Source: a virus
IMG/VR virus record: IMGVR_UViG_3300047409_000726
Span: 16,265 to 80,264 of that record
Reading direction: 5' to 3' (one strand)
DNA length: 64,000 bases
Shown here: positions 24,579 through 31,953 of the stretch, in pieces
Layout of the letters: each line of letters opens with the position of its first letter
Numbering within the stretch: the first letter of the stretch is position 1
Made by a program: the position numbers and the translations under genes
The notes under the pieces: model-generated
Told to the model about the DNA's origin: nothing
The model's input: the letters and a program-made list of their open reading frames with translations, nothing else
Databases searched by the model: none

Positions 24579-25078
24579 CTTGGGTTCCTTTGTGTGTAGA
24601 AACGGTCCTTTGGTTTGCTCGGCTGTGCGCAGCGATGCGTAGCCCGGCGGCGCGCCGATTCGGGTGGCTTTGCTGAGCGCTGCTTTGTTGAGCGGTGCGT
24701 GGCGCTGCGGTGCCGAGACTTGCCGAGCATTGCTTTACAACGCGACGTTGCGCCATGCTGAGCACCGTACCGCTCAGCGGAGTTTGTTGGGTTTGAAAAA
24801 AAGCTGTTCGGCACGGGGTTCGTTGAAAGTGTCCTTTGGTTTGCTTGGCAGTGCGTCACGACGCGGGGCAGGGTCGCGCGACGATCCGCTTCCCGGTGCA
24901 CTGATCTGCTTGACCGTGCTGGGCACAGCGCCGCACTGCGATGAGGGTTTTGAAAAAGTTGTTTGTGCGCGGGTTGTGCGAAAAGTGTGACTTTGATTTG
25001 CTGGGCTGAGCACGACTGAGCTTCGCGTCGCGTCGCTGGGCCGGGTTTCGCGAGGCGCTGCGTCGCTGGGTTTCTTTT
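24579..25078. repeat. 500-bp non-coding region with interspersed 50-70-bp repeats
   Basis: No supportable gene. Three copies of a degenerate unit with core CCTTTGGTTTGC lie near 24605-24630, 24787-24859 and 24953-25025; the last two align over about 70 bp (GGGTTT-GAAAAA..., then GAAA-AGTGT, CTTTGATTTGC or CTTTGGTTTGC, and ending GCAC or TCACGAC). A fourth copy is at 25726-25780. Between them are GC-rich stretches full of GCTGAGC-like words. In minus orientation, two copies supply the ribosome site of a real gene (24578 and 25723). Confidence 0.6.
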
Positions 25079-25723
25079 CTAGGCCACCTTCCGTTTCATC
25101 GCAGCCGTCCCGTCGACGCAGTCCCATGCGACGACGTGGAAGAGCCCAAACGGCCCGCGCTTCTCAGGGCGGAAGGCGCCGATACCTAGTTGTTCTCCGG
25201 CCTCGGTGAGGAGCTGTCTCACGAACGCCGGATCCATGAGGTTCTCGTTGATGCGGATCGTGCACTTCAACGTCCAGCGTTCGATGCGTGGACGGTGAGC
25301 GAGCAGTGCGCCTTTCGTGCTTGGGTTGACGACCCGGCGACTGTCCACCTCGTAGGTCGTGATGCGCGTTTTCCGGTCTTCATTGTAGAGCGGTGCAAGC
25401 TCGTCGAGAACGAGCACCGCGGCCGGCACGCGATACTTCATCGACTTGCGGGTGCCCTTCTCCTTGTGGTTGCCGCCGGCTTCGACGATCGCGCGTTGTA
25501 CACCGGTGCCAGGGAACACGAGTGGGGAGTCGAGCTTCCCGTTCTCGCGGTAGCAGCTCTTCTCGGCGATCTCTCGCGGAGTGAGTTGCTTGACGGCTGT
25601 GATAGATGGCCGAGTGCCTGGGCCACTGCCGCCGGGTACGTTTTCGGCTGCTTCTGTTCCAAACGCCGCCATAAGTAGCGGCATCGTTCCTTCGATCCAA
25701 GTTTCTGTGTATTGAAAAGACAC
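25079..25723 (-). CDS. Phage protein of unknown function (214 aa)
   Basis: GTG 25723 with AAAGGAG upstream. Beta-rich body: FPGTGVQRAIVEAGGNHK, VPAAVLVLDE, RRVVNPSTKGALLAHRPRIE, TLKCTIRINENLMDP, LGIGAFRPEKRGPFGLFHVV. This resembles a recurring phage hypothetical family with RPR..W and FRP..GPFG signatures. No function known to me. Confidence 0.75.
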   Translation of the reverse strand: MSFQYTETWIEGTMPLLMAAFGTEAAENVPGGSGPGTRPSITAVKQLTPREIAEKSCYRENGKLDSPLVFPGTGVQRAIVEAGGNHKEKGTRKSMKYRVPAAVLVLDELAPLYNEDRKTRITTYEVDSRRVVNPSTKGALLAHRPRIERWTLKCTIRINENLMDPAFVRQLLTEAGEQLGIGAFRPEKRGPFGLFHVVAWDCVDGTAAMKRKVA

Positions 25724-25888
25724 TGAGATTCTCCTTTGGTTGAAAATGAGCTTTGGTTTGCGCGGCTGAGCGTGGCGATGCGGTGCGCTGCGAGGCGTAG
25801 ATCTGCTGAGGGCCGCTCTGTTGTGCGGGGGCGCGCTAGGCGGGGCGGCGATATGCTTTGCCGGGGCCTGCCCTGCGGCGCGGTGAAT
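25724..25888. repeat. Fourth copy of the interspersed repeat and spacer
   Basis: 165 bp between two minus genes. Contains GTTGAAAATGAGCTTTGGTT followed by TGCGCGGCTGAGCG, matching the repeats of 24579-25078, then a GC-rich spacer. Its minus strand carries the ribosome site of the 25723 gene. Confidence 0.55.
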
Positions 25889-26434
25889 TTAGGTGAACGA
25901 CCTTCCTCTCTCGCCGATGGCGTTCGCGAAGAGTGCAGCAACGACGCCGACGAACAGGCCGCCGATGTGGGCACCGACACTGACGTCGCCACCGTTGCCG
26001 GTTAGTGCCTGCCAAGTGCTGACAGCGCAAAAGGCGAAAGCGAATCCGATGAATCGGCGGTCGACCGCTACGGAGTACGTGACCAGGCCGCAGACAGCCC
26101 CGGAGGCGCCTACCATCGGGATTGAAGAGCCTGAAGCTACGATAATGTGGAGAGCGGCTCCGGCGACCGCTGCGAGGGCGTAGAGGCAGAGGAACCGAGC
26201 GCCCCCGATGACCCTCTCGACCAGGCTGCCGAAAACGGCCAAAAAGGCCATGTTACAGCCCAGGTGAACGAGGGTCCTAGGGTCGTGCAGGAAGGAGTAG
26301 GTGAGGAGCGAGCCCAGGCCCGGATGGGCCGGAACTAGGCCGAATTTCTCGCAGACCGGCATCCCGCCACTCGAGAGCTCGAGGGCGTAAACGGCCGCGT
26401 TCAGCGTCACGAGAAGGAGGGTCACGAGGGGCAT
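25889..26434 (-). CDS. Rhomboid-family intramembrane serine protease
   Basis: 181 aa, about six hydrophobic helices. Motifs: HLGCNMAFL (57-65, the HxxxN/M helix), catalytic GASGAVCG (Ser111) and GAHIGGLFVG (catalytic His156). Cleaves transmembrane segments near helix-destabilising residues; rare in phages. It is divergent from a plus operon, with a shared dyad between them. Possible substrates are the virion proteins with C-terminal transmembrane signals in 47-58 kb; host membrane proteins are the alternative. Confidence 0.9.
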   Translation of the reverse strand: MPLVTLLLVTLNAAVYALELSSGGMPVCEKFGLVPAHPGLGSLLTYSFLHDPRTLVHLGCNMAFLAVFGSLVERVIGGARFLCLYALAAVAGAALHIIVASGSSIPMVGASGAVCGLVTYSVAVDRRFIGFAFAFCAVSTWQALTGNGGDVSVGAHIGGLFVGVVAALFANAIGERGRSFT

Positions 26435-26449
26435 ATGGGGTAGACGGAT

Positions 26450-26521
26450 ACCATACGAGGGTATTCAAGGTCAATCATTCTTTAGACGGCTGTTGACGTT
26501 GAATACCCGGCGTGGTAGGGT
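26450..26521. promoter_or_regulatory. Divergent promoters with a 16-bp operator-like inverted repeat
   Basis: Inverted repeat GGGTATTCAAGGTCAA (26459-26474) / TTGACGTTGAATACCC (26493-26508), 15 of 16 positions matching. The plus half supplies -35 TTGACG (26493-26498), then 17 bp and -10 TAGGGT (26516-26521) for the 26557 operon. The minus half supplies TTGACC (26474-26469) and TATGGTA (from 26455) for the rhomboid gene, with a short 13-bp spacer. One regulator could control both directions. Confidence 0.6.
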
Positions 26522-26556
26522 CCGTCTGCTCTGCCATGACCTTCACAGGAGACCCA

Positions 26557-26781
26557 ATGCCCAAACGCCCAAACGGTCGCTATTCGGGCGTCGAACCGAC
26601 CGGCACCCCCGCGGCGGTCGACCGGGCGCTCAAGAAGAACTCGAGGGACGACATGCGGGGCTACGACACGGACGCCCACGCTATCGCGAAGGTGCTCGTT
26701 CGCCACTACGGCGACGAGGCCGATGCGGTGCTCAAGCGCACGTTGGAGCTCCTTGGGGACGCACGGAGAACGAAGCGATGA
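26557..26781 (+). CDS. Small protein of unknown function (74 aa)
   Basis: ATG 26557 with ACAGGAGACCC upstream; earlier in-frame starts at 26512 and 26536 overlap the promoter. Basic N-terminus PKRPNGRYSG, then a helical body (AHAIAKVLVRHYGDEADAVL). First gene of the operon, so possibly regulatory. Confidence 0.65.
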   Translation: MPKRPNGRYSGVEPTGTPAAVDRALKKNSRDDMRGYDTDAHAIAKVLVRHYGDEADAVLKRTLELLGDARRTKR

Positions 26782-26963
26782 CCGACCCACGCAAGCCTCA
26801 AACCAAAGACGGCGCCGTGGCCTTCGTGTCCGCCGTGCTCCGAAACGAGCCAGCGCTTCAGTCGCCGGACTTCAAGGTCGCGATGGATCTCAGCGAGTGT
26901 TTCGACATTCGCGCGAAGGACTTACTCGAGTACCGAAAGGGGATGGTTGAAAATGGCCGCTGA
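26778..26963 (+). CDS. Small helical protein (61 aa)
   Basis: ATGA overlap. DGAVAFVSAVLRNEPALQSP, then MDLSECFDIRAKDLLEYRKG. Unknown. Confidence 0.62.
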   Translation: MTDPRKPQTKDGAVAFVSAVLRNEPALQSPDFKVAMDLSECFDIRAKDLLEYRKGMVENGR

Positions 26964-27378
26964 AGAAAAACACACGTTCTCTTGCATAGGCATCACCAAG
27001 CAGCTCGAGGCGCTCACGAAACTCGCCGGCATCGGGCGGGGCATCGTGGTCACCGAGGAATTAGCTAGCAAGTTGGCTGACCGGCGCAATCGACGCGAAA
27101 AAATGGATCTCATCATCGACGAGCTTTGGCGCCGGTACAAGTACGCGGCAGATCCAGTGATCGACGGCGCCTGCCTGTTCGTCGTAACGCTCGCCCAAGG
27201 GTTTGGTATTCGGTGCCGTTTCACGATGGCACGCTACGGCCGAGCAAGTTGGACCCTCTTCGTCGCGTACGAAAACGAAGAGGGGCTCTGGCAAAACATC
27301 AACGTGCTTCGACAGGAAACAGCTCAGGTGCCAAACGAGCTCGTGATGGGGCCGATCCCAGGAGACGACGTTACATGA
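26953..27378 (+). CDS. Phage protein of unknown function (141 aa)
   Basis: ATG 26953 overlaps the previous gene by 11 bp; a TTG six bases upstream is also possible. Helical N-terminus (ITKQLEALTKLAGIGRGIVV), beta-rich C-terminus (ARYGRASWTLFVAYENEEGL). Unknown. Confidence 0.65.
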   Translation: MAAEEKHTFSCIGITKQLEALTKLAGIGRGIVVTEELASKLADRRNRREKMDLIIDELWRRYKYAADPVIDGACLFVVTLAQGFGIRCRFTMARYGRASWTLFVAYENEEGLWQNINVLRQETAQVPNELVMGPIPGDDVT

Positions 27379-27656
27379 ACCCTCCGACCGAGAGCGCCTG
27401 CCGTACGCGTGGCTGCGGCAAGGCCATCCCGATCCGGCAGTCGTTCTGCCGGAACTGCCTGAGCAAGCTCCCGAGCGAGATCCGGCATGCGTTACTGTTC
27501 GCGTCCGCCGAGATACGGCTCGAGGCGCTCAACAGAGCCGACAAGATCCTCTCCGGCGTCTCGGAGTCGATTCGTCCGGGCTCGGCGAAAGAACGGTTTC
27601 GAGCCGCACGCGATCACGCTGCGGCGGCCATGAGAACTCTGGAGAGAAAACGATGA
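27375..27656 (+). CDS. Small zinc-finger protein (93 aa)
   Basis: ATGA overlap. ACRTRGCGKAIPIRQSFCRN, then CLSKLPSEIRHALLFASA: C...GC...FC..C with the LPSEIR helix, the same small domain as in 17407-17826. Unknown. Confidence 0.68.
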   Translation: MNPPTESACRTRGCGKAIPIRQSFCRNCLSKLPSEIRHALLFASAEIRLEALNRADKILSGVSESIRPGSAKERFRAARDHAAAAMRTLERKR

Positions 27657-27835
27657 GTCCAAAACAAGAAGAACAAGTGCAACTGTGCGTCCGGTACCCC
27701 GAGTCGTTCACGAAGCGGCTAGACAAACTCGCAGAGCGTATGTCCGAACCTGGCATGCGCGTTACGCGCGTCGAGGTGCTCCGGCTCGCGGCGTTCCGTG
27801 GCGTCGAGCAACTCGAGACAGAAAAGAAGAAGTGA
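27653..27835 (+). CDS. Ribbon-helix-helix-like protein (60 aa)
   Basis: ATGA overlap. VQLCVRYPESFTKRLDKLAE, then RVTRVEVLRLAAFRGVEQLE, gives a strand and two helices of the CopG/Arc type with the R.EVLRLA..RG ending. Probable DNA-binding regulator and a candidate for the operator at 26459-26508. Confidence 0.65.
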   Translation: MSPKQEEQVQLCVRYPESFTKRLDKLAERMSEPGMRVTRVEVLRLAAFRGVEQLETEKKK

Positions 27836-28149
27836 TGAAACGCAAACAACCGCCAGACATGATGGAACCGGTTCGGGCGCCGCCACCACCGCCATCAATT
27901 TCACACGAGGTTGAGAAGCGTCTGCGTTCTTCTAGTAAAGAGACCTGGGAGCGAGAAGAGATCGCATGGCTTCAGGCGTCCGAGATCGCGTGCGCCGTCG
28001 CCGATGCGTGGGTCTCTACCATCAACAAGTCGGTTCTCACGTACACCACAAAAGCGTTGCGGGTGAGCGTACCCGAAGACTTGTTCTCCGCGCTCTCTCG
28101 TCTCGAGCTCGTCACGCGCCCGAGTGCGATGCGAAAGGTGCGACCGTGA
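27835..28149 (+). CDS. Small protein of unknown function (104 aa)
   Basis: TGATG overlap. Pro-rich N-terminus, then helical (IAWLQASEIACAVADAWVST). Unknown. Confidence 0.6.
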   Translation: MKRKQPPDMMEPVRAPPPPPSISHEVEKRLRSSSKETWEREEIAWLQASEIACAVADAWVSTINKSVLTYTTKALRVSVPEDLFSALSRLELVTRPSAMRKVRP

Positions 28150-28421
28150 CACGGTACGCGCTCGATAGGACGGACGTCATCGCGTTCGTGGTTGTCGCTT
28201 TTGGTGTGTTGATCGCGCTGATCATGTTTTTTCCGTTATTCGGCACGAAGGAACCGCCACCGCCGCCGGCCCGCCGGTGTCAAACCATCCCCGCCGAAGT
28301 CGCAGCGTGGGGGCTCTCGGTGCAGAGCACGCCCTCAGGGCTCTACTTTTGCTATCAGCAAGGCGCCGGGCAGGGGATGATCGAGGTCGTTTGCACGCCG
28401 ATGAAGGATTGTAAACCATGA
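28146..28421 (+). CDS. N-terminally anchored small membrane protein (91 aa)
   Basis: GTGA overlap. One transmembrane helix VIAFVVVAFGVLIALIMFF, then PPPPPARRC and a 60-aa periplasm-type domain with four cysteines. Its place just before the lysozyme suggests a spanin- or antiholin-like role, unproven. Confidence 0.65.
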   Translation: MTRYALDRTDVIAFVVVAFGVLIALIMFFPLFGTKEPPPPPARRCQTIPAEVAAWGLSVQSTPSGLYFCYQQGAGQGMIEVVCTPMKDCKP

Positions 28422-28645
28422 AGACCGCTCTTCTCCTGCAACTCCCGGACGGCCGTTATTTGGCCGACGACTTCACGACGTGGGTCGAGAACATCGCTGC
28501 CGCTCACCGCTTCATCCCCGGCGCGGCGCTCACCGCTTCATCCCCGGCGCGGCGCTCAATCATTGCTGGGAAGAGTTTCGGCGTCTCGGTGCGAAGGTCG
28601 TGCCTGTGCAAGCTAATACGCCGCTGTGATAGGGTGCGACCATGA
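28418..28645 (+). CDS. Small protein frameshifted by a 26-bp tandem duplication
   Basis: 75 aa as it stands: MKTALLLQLPDGRYLADDFT, then ENIAAAHRFIPGAAL. From the duplication (28503-28554) on, the frame yields an Arg/Ser-rich unnatural tail. Removing one copy gives a normal ending, NHCWEEFRRLGAKVVPVQA, then NTPL and a stop at 28627-28629. The present frame ends in an ATGA overlap with the next gene. Either a recent mutation or a phase-variable length switch. Confidence 0.6.
   Translation: MKTALLLQLPDGRYLADDFTTWVENIAAAHRFIPGAALTASSPARRSIIAGKSFGVSVRRSCLCKLIRRCDRVRP
28503..28554 (+). repeat. Perfect 26-bp tandem duplication
   Basis: Two identical adjacent 26-bp units (28503-28528 and 28529-28554), each starting CTCACCGCTTCATCCCC, followed by CTCAAT. 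26 is not a multiple of three, so the downstream frame of the host gene changes. The exact identity points to a recent event. Confidence 0.95.
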
Positions 28646-29181
28646 ACACTGTCGTTTCTGTGATCGTCGTGCTCAAGGTCTTTCTCATGCAAGCCCCGTT
28701 CGATTGGGATCGCTCGCTCTCGGTCGAGGAGCGCACCGAATTCACGCGGCCCTATGCCGAAGCCGTTGCGCAGGCGGCGCACACGTACTGGGAAGCGGCG
28801 CTTCTCATGGCGCAGGCCATCTCCGAGACGCACATGGCGAGCTACGTGATCGAGGGTCGATGCATGGAGGGCCCGGTCGGGTATCGGTGCGATCCGAAGC
28901 ACGGGGTGCCTCGAGCTCGAGGGCCGTGGCAGCTTCATCTCGAAGCGTGCCGTAGCGCGTACGAGTTTCCCGAGACGTCGAACGAGTCGGTGATGGCGGA
29001 AGCCGAGTGCGCGATGCAGGCGATGAGATACTTCGCGCACGTCGGTAAGGATCACGCTCAGACGCCGAATCACGCGGCGTTCTGCGGCATGGGTCCGAAG
29101 CCTTGGGACTGGCCTGGCGCGAATAAACGGGTGAACCTCGCAAAAACCATCTACCGACAGCTAACGAGCGTAGCGCAATGA
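28642..29181 (+). CDS. Lytic transglycosylase-like lysozyme
   Basis: 179 aa. Hydrophobic N-terminus (VVSVIVVLKVFLMQA) as export signal or anchor, then an SLT-like core: LLMAQAISETHMASYVIEGR (likely catalytic Glu in ISETH), GVPRARGPWQLHLEAC, and RVNLAKTIYRQL. Probably cleaves peptidoglycan in the lysis block between 28146 and 30220. Family assignment is by motif only. Confidence 0.68.
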   Translation: MNTVVSVIVVLKVFLMQAPFDWDRSLSVEERTEFTRPYAEAVAQAAHTYWEAALLMAQAISETHMASYVIEGRCMEGPVGYRCDPKHGVPRARGPWQLHLEACRSAYEFPETSNESVMAEAECAMQAMRYFAHVGKDHAQTPNHAAFCGMGPKPWDWPGANKRVNLAKTIYRQLTSVAQ

Positions 29182-29306
29182 CGGCCCTGGTGCTTCTTAC
29201 GGCTCTCGCGTTTTTCGTCCCGTTCGGTACCGGGTATTACGTGGGGCACGATGTGGGCGTCAACGCCGAGCGCCGCCGAAAGGAACGCGCCCGTCGTCGA
29301 GCCTAG
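29178..29306 (+). CDS. Single-TM mini-protein with basic tail (42 aa)
   Basis: ATGA overlap with the lysozyme. TALVLLTALAFFVPFGTGYY is one transmembrane helix; the end is GVNAERRRKERARRRA. Likely a holin- or spanin-type lysis accessory given its position. Confidence 0.6.
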   Translation: MTALVLLTALAFFVPFGTGYYVGHDVGVNAERRRKERARRRA

Positions 29307-29321
29307 CGGTGCCTTTTTCCG

Positions 29322-30008
29322 ATGAGCAAAGTAATCATATCGTCTCGTTGTGAGGGATGCGGAAAAGAGTTTGTGGGGCGTCGACCGGACATCAACAGAA
29401 AGCCCGCGAAGTTCTGTTCGCGCGCCTGTCGCAGTAAGTTGGTGTCGAAACGGTGCATCCGATGCGGAGCTCAGTTTCAGGTAAAGGCGTATCGGATAAC
29501 GACAGCGCTCTACTGCTCGAAAGCCTGTCGCAGAGACCAGGTGGAGCGTCTATGCGTGCAGTGCGGTGTCGTTTTTCACGTAGCTCGCTGTCGAGAGACG
29601 ACAGCGTTGTACTGCTCGTTGAAGTGCAAAGACGACGCGCACACGGTGCGCGCGAAGGATATGTCACGCACGCTGGCTAGATTTTGGCGGAACGTTGACA
29701 AGAAAGGACCGACACCGAAGCACGTGCGAAGACTGGGTCCGTGTTGGCTTTGGCGTGGTACTTTGGACGATAACGGGTACGGAATGATTTCCACGAAAAC
29801 GTTGTCGAAGCACTCCCCGATCGTGAAGGCGCACCGTTTCTCGTTCTTCCTTGCGCACGGTCGATGGCCGAAGCTCTTCGTTTGCCATCGCTGCGATAAC
29901 CCGGCGTGTGTTCGTCCGGACCATCTTTTCGAAGGCACTCAAGCCGACAACATGACCGACATGGCGCGCAAGGGGCGCGGTCGTCGCGCGGCGCACCACT
30001 ACCTGTGA
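29322..30008 (+). CDS. HNH homing endonuclease with N-terminal zinc ribbons
   Basis: 228 aa. Three Cys clusters [10 protein letters not shown]...[16 protein letters not shown]...YCSKAC and [10 protein letters not shown]...YCSLKC (residues about 10-105), then the HNH core [19 protein letters not shown] and [16 protein letters not shown] free-standing selfish nuclease type frequent in phages, inserted between lysis genes and overlapping the convergent 29999-30220. Confidence 0.88.
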   Translation: MSKVIISSRCEGCGKEFVGRRPDINRKPAKFCSRACRSKLVSKRCIRCGAQFQVKAYRITTALYCSKACRRDQVERLCVQCGVVFHVARCRETTALYCSLKCKDDAHTVRAKDMSRTLARFWRNVDKKGPTPKHVRRLGPCWLWRGTLDDNGYGMISTKTLSKHSPIVKAHRFSFFLAHGRWPKLFVCHRCDNPACVRPDHLFEGTQADNMTDMARKGRGRRAAHHYL

Positions 30009-30220
30009 CGAGGGAGCACAGGACCGCCCCACGGCATTGCAACGCCAAAGAATCCGGCGATGAGTGAGAGCGCCCACAATGCGACCGCCACTATCACGAC
30101 AACTTTTATTACCTGCTTCAACGGCGGGTTGCCGGGCCAGAGCGCGAGCAAACGGTCGCCGCCCCAAAGAAGCAGCGCCGCGATGAGAAGCGTGAGAACG
30201 AGTCCTAGGATGCTTGTCAT
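29999..30220 (-). CDS. Two-TM small membrane protein, holin candidate (73 aa)
   Basis: ATG 30220 preferred; GTG 30226 is possible. Helices [20 protein letters not shown] and [20 protein letters not shown] with a WPGNPPLK loop, of the Thivi_2564-like small membrane protein type. Size, topology and neighbouring lysozyme fit a holin, on the opposite strand. Confidence 0.65.
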   Translation of the reverse strand: MTSILGLVLTLLIAALLLWGGDRLLALWPGNPPLKQVIKVVVIVAVALWALSLIAGFFGVAMPWGGPVLPRHR

Positions 30221-30232
30221 GCGCACAGAGTA

Positions 30233-30823
30233 TCACGGCTTCCAGGTGACGTACGGCGACGGATCGTGGCCAATTGCCTCATGTCCACGCAACGTTGCGC
30301 GCCACACAGTGGAAGCGCCCGGTTTCGAGATCATACCGCCTTCTGTTTTCGGCTTGTCGATGTACTGCCAGTTCCCGGTGCGTTTGATGAACTTCATCGC
30401 GTATCCGGTGTCTTCGAGCAATCCCTCAGCCTCGAGTTTCCTGGCTATTTTCGTGACTGTCGCGGTTGAGATGCCGAGGTCTTGAGCGACAGCTCCGCCA
30501 GGGCGGCCGTTCTCCTCTTTGAATTCGTCTAGGAGTTTTCGCTCGAGGTCGGTCAGTTCGATTTGTGATGTTTCGTTTACTTCTGGCCCCAACTCGTTCG
30601 GCGGGATGATTCGCACGATGTGGCTGATCGGAATGGTGTGTTCCTGGTGATACCACGGGCCCGTAGGCGAAAAGCGCACGTCGATCGAGGCACGCACGTT
30701 CACGCGGCCGATTTTGACTACTTTGAACACTCCCCCACCGGAGCCGTAGGACACACGTCGTGATGGATCTTGTACCTCAATCCAGTCACCAGGTTTGAGG
30801 TCTCGTTTGTCAATCTCGGTCAG
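30233..30823 (-). CDS. Winged-helix DNA-binding protein with SH3-like N-domain, CTG start
   Basis: 196 aa from CTG 30823, which overlaps the upstream stop (CTGA); the frame upstream is Arg-rich and antisense-like, and no ATG, GTG or TTG suits. Residues 5-65 (KPGDWIEVQDPSRRVSYGSG, VFKVVKIGRVNVRAS) are beta-rich. Residues about 95-155 are a MarR/LexA-like winged helix (AVAQDLGISTATVTKIARKL). Probable regulator. Confidence 0.65.
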   Translation of the reverse strand: MTEIDKRDLKPGDWIEVQDPSRRVSYGSGGGVFKVVKIGRVNVRASIDVRFSPTGPWYHQEHTIPISHIVRIIPPNELGPEVNETSQIELTDLERKLLDEFKEENGRPGGAVAQDLGISTATVTKIARKLEAEGLLEDTGYAMKFIKRTGNWQYIDKPKTEGGMISKPGASTVWRATLRGHEAIGHDPSPYVTWKP

Positions 30824-31950
30824 CGACGCTTCTTGCGCGCCGACCTCTTGGCTTTTGGGCGGCGTCGGGCCTCGCTCGCGCGATTGCCTTCGAGCTCGCG
30901 CTTCTTGGTTAGAAGCTCGTCCGCTAGCCACTCTCGAGAGGTGTCGCAAGCGCCGCGGAAGCCCTCGTAGAAGGCGTGTATCTCCTCGCGCGTGGCGTCC
31001 GATCCGAGCGCTTCTTGCGCTGCGCCCTCGCGTTGCGCGTCCCACACGAGCTGTTGGAACATTTTGCGCGAGATCTCTAGTGCATCAGCTTTCGTTTCGA
31101 GCGGATTCACCTGATCGGGAGGCATCTTGCTCGCCTCGACGAGTTGGTCGTAGACCCAGTCGAGGAAGTGGTCGCTTCTGATTTGATCCTGACCGTATTT
31201 CTCACCGGCGGCGTAGGCGTGCTCTTCTGGAGTCGACTTAGAACGTCCGCCGCGCTTCGCCTCGCTCGCCCCCGGCCGCACGAACTTGACGACGCCCGCG
31301 GTCCCTGCTGCCCGCTTCATGTCGCTGTAGCTCTTGGAGGGCCCGGCGATGCGGCGGCCGCGGTTGTCGACGGCCTCGTAGTCGCGGACGGTGGTGCCGG
31401 GGCGCGGGGCGCCGAGTTTGAACTGGGGTTCGGCCGCTCGCCGTGCATGCCCTGCAATCGGCTTCGCCCCCGCCGGTAGCCTTGCGACGCCCGTACGCGC
31501 GCCCGGCCCCTGCGCGTGCCAGTAGCCGCTCTTCCGCCACACGGTGGCTTCCTCGTAGGGGTGCTGCCCGCCGCGAGGGAAGTAGATCTTCGTGTGGGCG
31601 TCGGAGCCGCTCGTGTGAGTTGCGCCTAGGTCGCGGGCGGCGTGCTCGACGAGGTCGCCCAAGGTGTTGAAGTCACGGACGATGCGGGGGGCGCGAGCCT
31701 CTCGTGTGCCTTTGCCGTGGTCGAGGAACGTGTAGTCCGCGTAGTCGCCAGCGAGTCGCCCGTAGTCGCCGCGGTGTCGGAATTCGGAGTCACCGACGTC
31801 GACGGGCGAACCGAGCCCTATGTCCGCGATGGCGGCATCGGCTTGCGCGATATCGTCGTCATCGATTCCTGAGGCGTCGCCGTTGATCAGGTAGGACGCC
31901 CAGTAGATGGGCATCGAGTAGGTGACGGTGGTGATTCGAGAACGAGCCAT
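30820..31950 (-). CDS. Phage accessory protein with Lys/Arg-rich end (376 aa)
   Basis: The N-terminal YSMPIYWASYLINGDASGID matches a short motif recurring in phage and plasmid hypothetical proteins (LPSYWASALINGD type). Middle region Gly/Arg-rich (KSYSDMKRAAGTAGVVKFVR). The C-terminal helical domain (RSDHFLDWVYDQLVEASKMP) ends in a basic tail (RRRPKAKRSARKKRR). Unknown. Confidence 0.7.
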   Translation of the reverse strand: MARSRITTVTYSMPIYWASYLINGDASGIDDDDIAQADAAIADIGLGSPVDVGDSEFRHRGDYGRLAGDYADYTFLDHGKGTREARAPRIVRDFNTLGDLVEHAARDLGATHTSGSDAHTKIYFPRGGQHPYEEATVWRKSGYWHAQGPGARTGVARLPAGAKPIAGHARRAAEPQFKLGAPRPGTTVRDYEAVDNRGRRIAGPSKSYSDMKRAAGTAGVVKFVRPGASEAKRGGRSKSTPEEHAYAAGEKYGQDQIRSDHFLDWVYDQLVEASKMPPDQVNPLETKADALEISRKMFQQLVWDAQREGAAQEALGSDATREEIHAFYEGFRGACDTSREWLADELLTKKRELEGNRASEARRRPKAKRSARKKRR

Positions 31951-31953
31951 GTG

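Noticed and set aside
24575-25127. Overlapping minus-strand ORFs in the repeat region
   Set aside because: Composition (Arg, Ser, Gln rich), repeats and lack of ribosome sites indicate chance open frames in non-coding DNA.
24579-25780. CRISPR-like array
   Set aside because: Repeats are degenerate, unevenly spaced and few, with no spacers of constant length and no cas genes; the Cas4-like protein at 6412 is a phage exonuclease type.
28613-28637. T7-like promoter (TAATACG...ATAGGG) before the lysozyme
   Set aside because: The spacer is one base longer than in the T7 promoter, the central bases differ, there is no second copy that I saw and no T7-like RNA polymerase gene in the window.
30824-31045. 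N-terminal extension of the winged-helix gene
   Set aside because: Arg-rich unnatural sequence antisense to frame of the upstream gene's basic end; the CTGA junction gives a better start.
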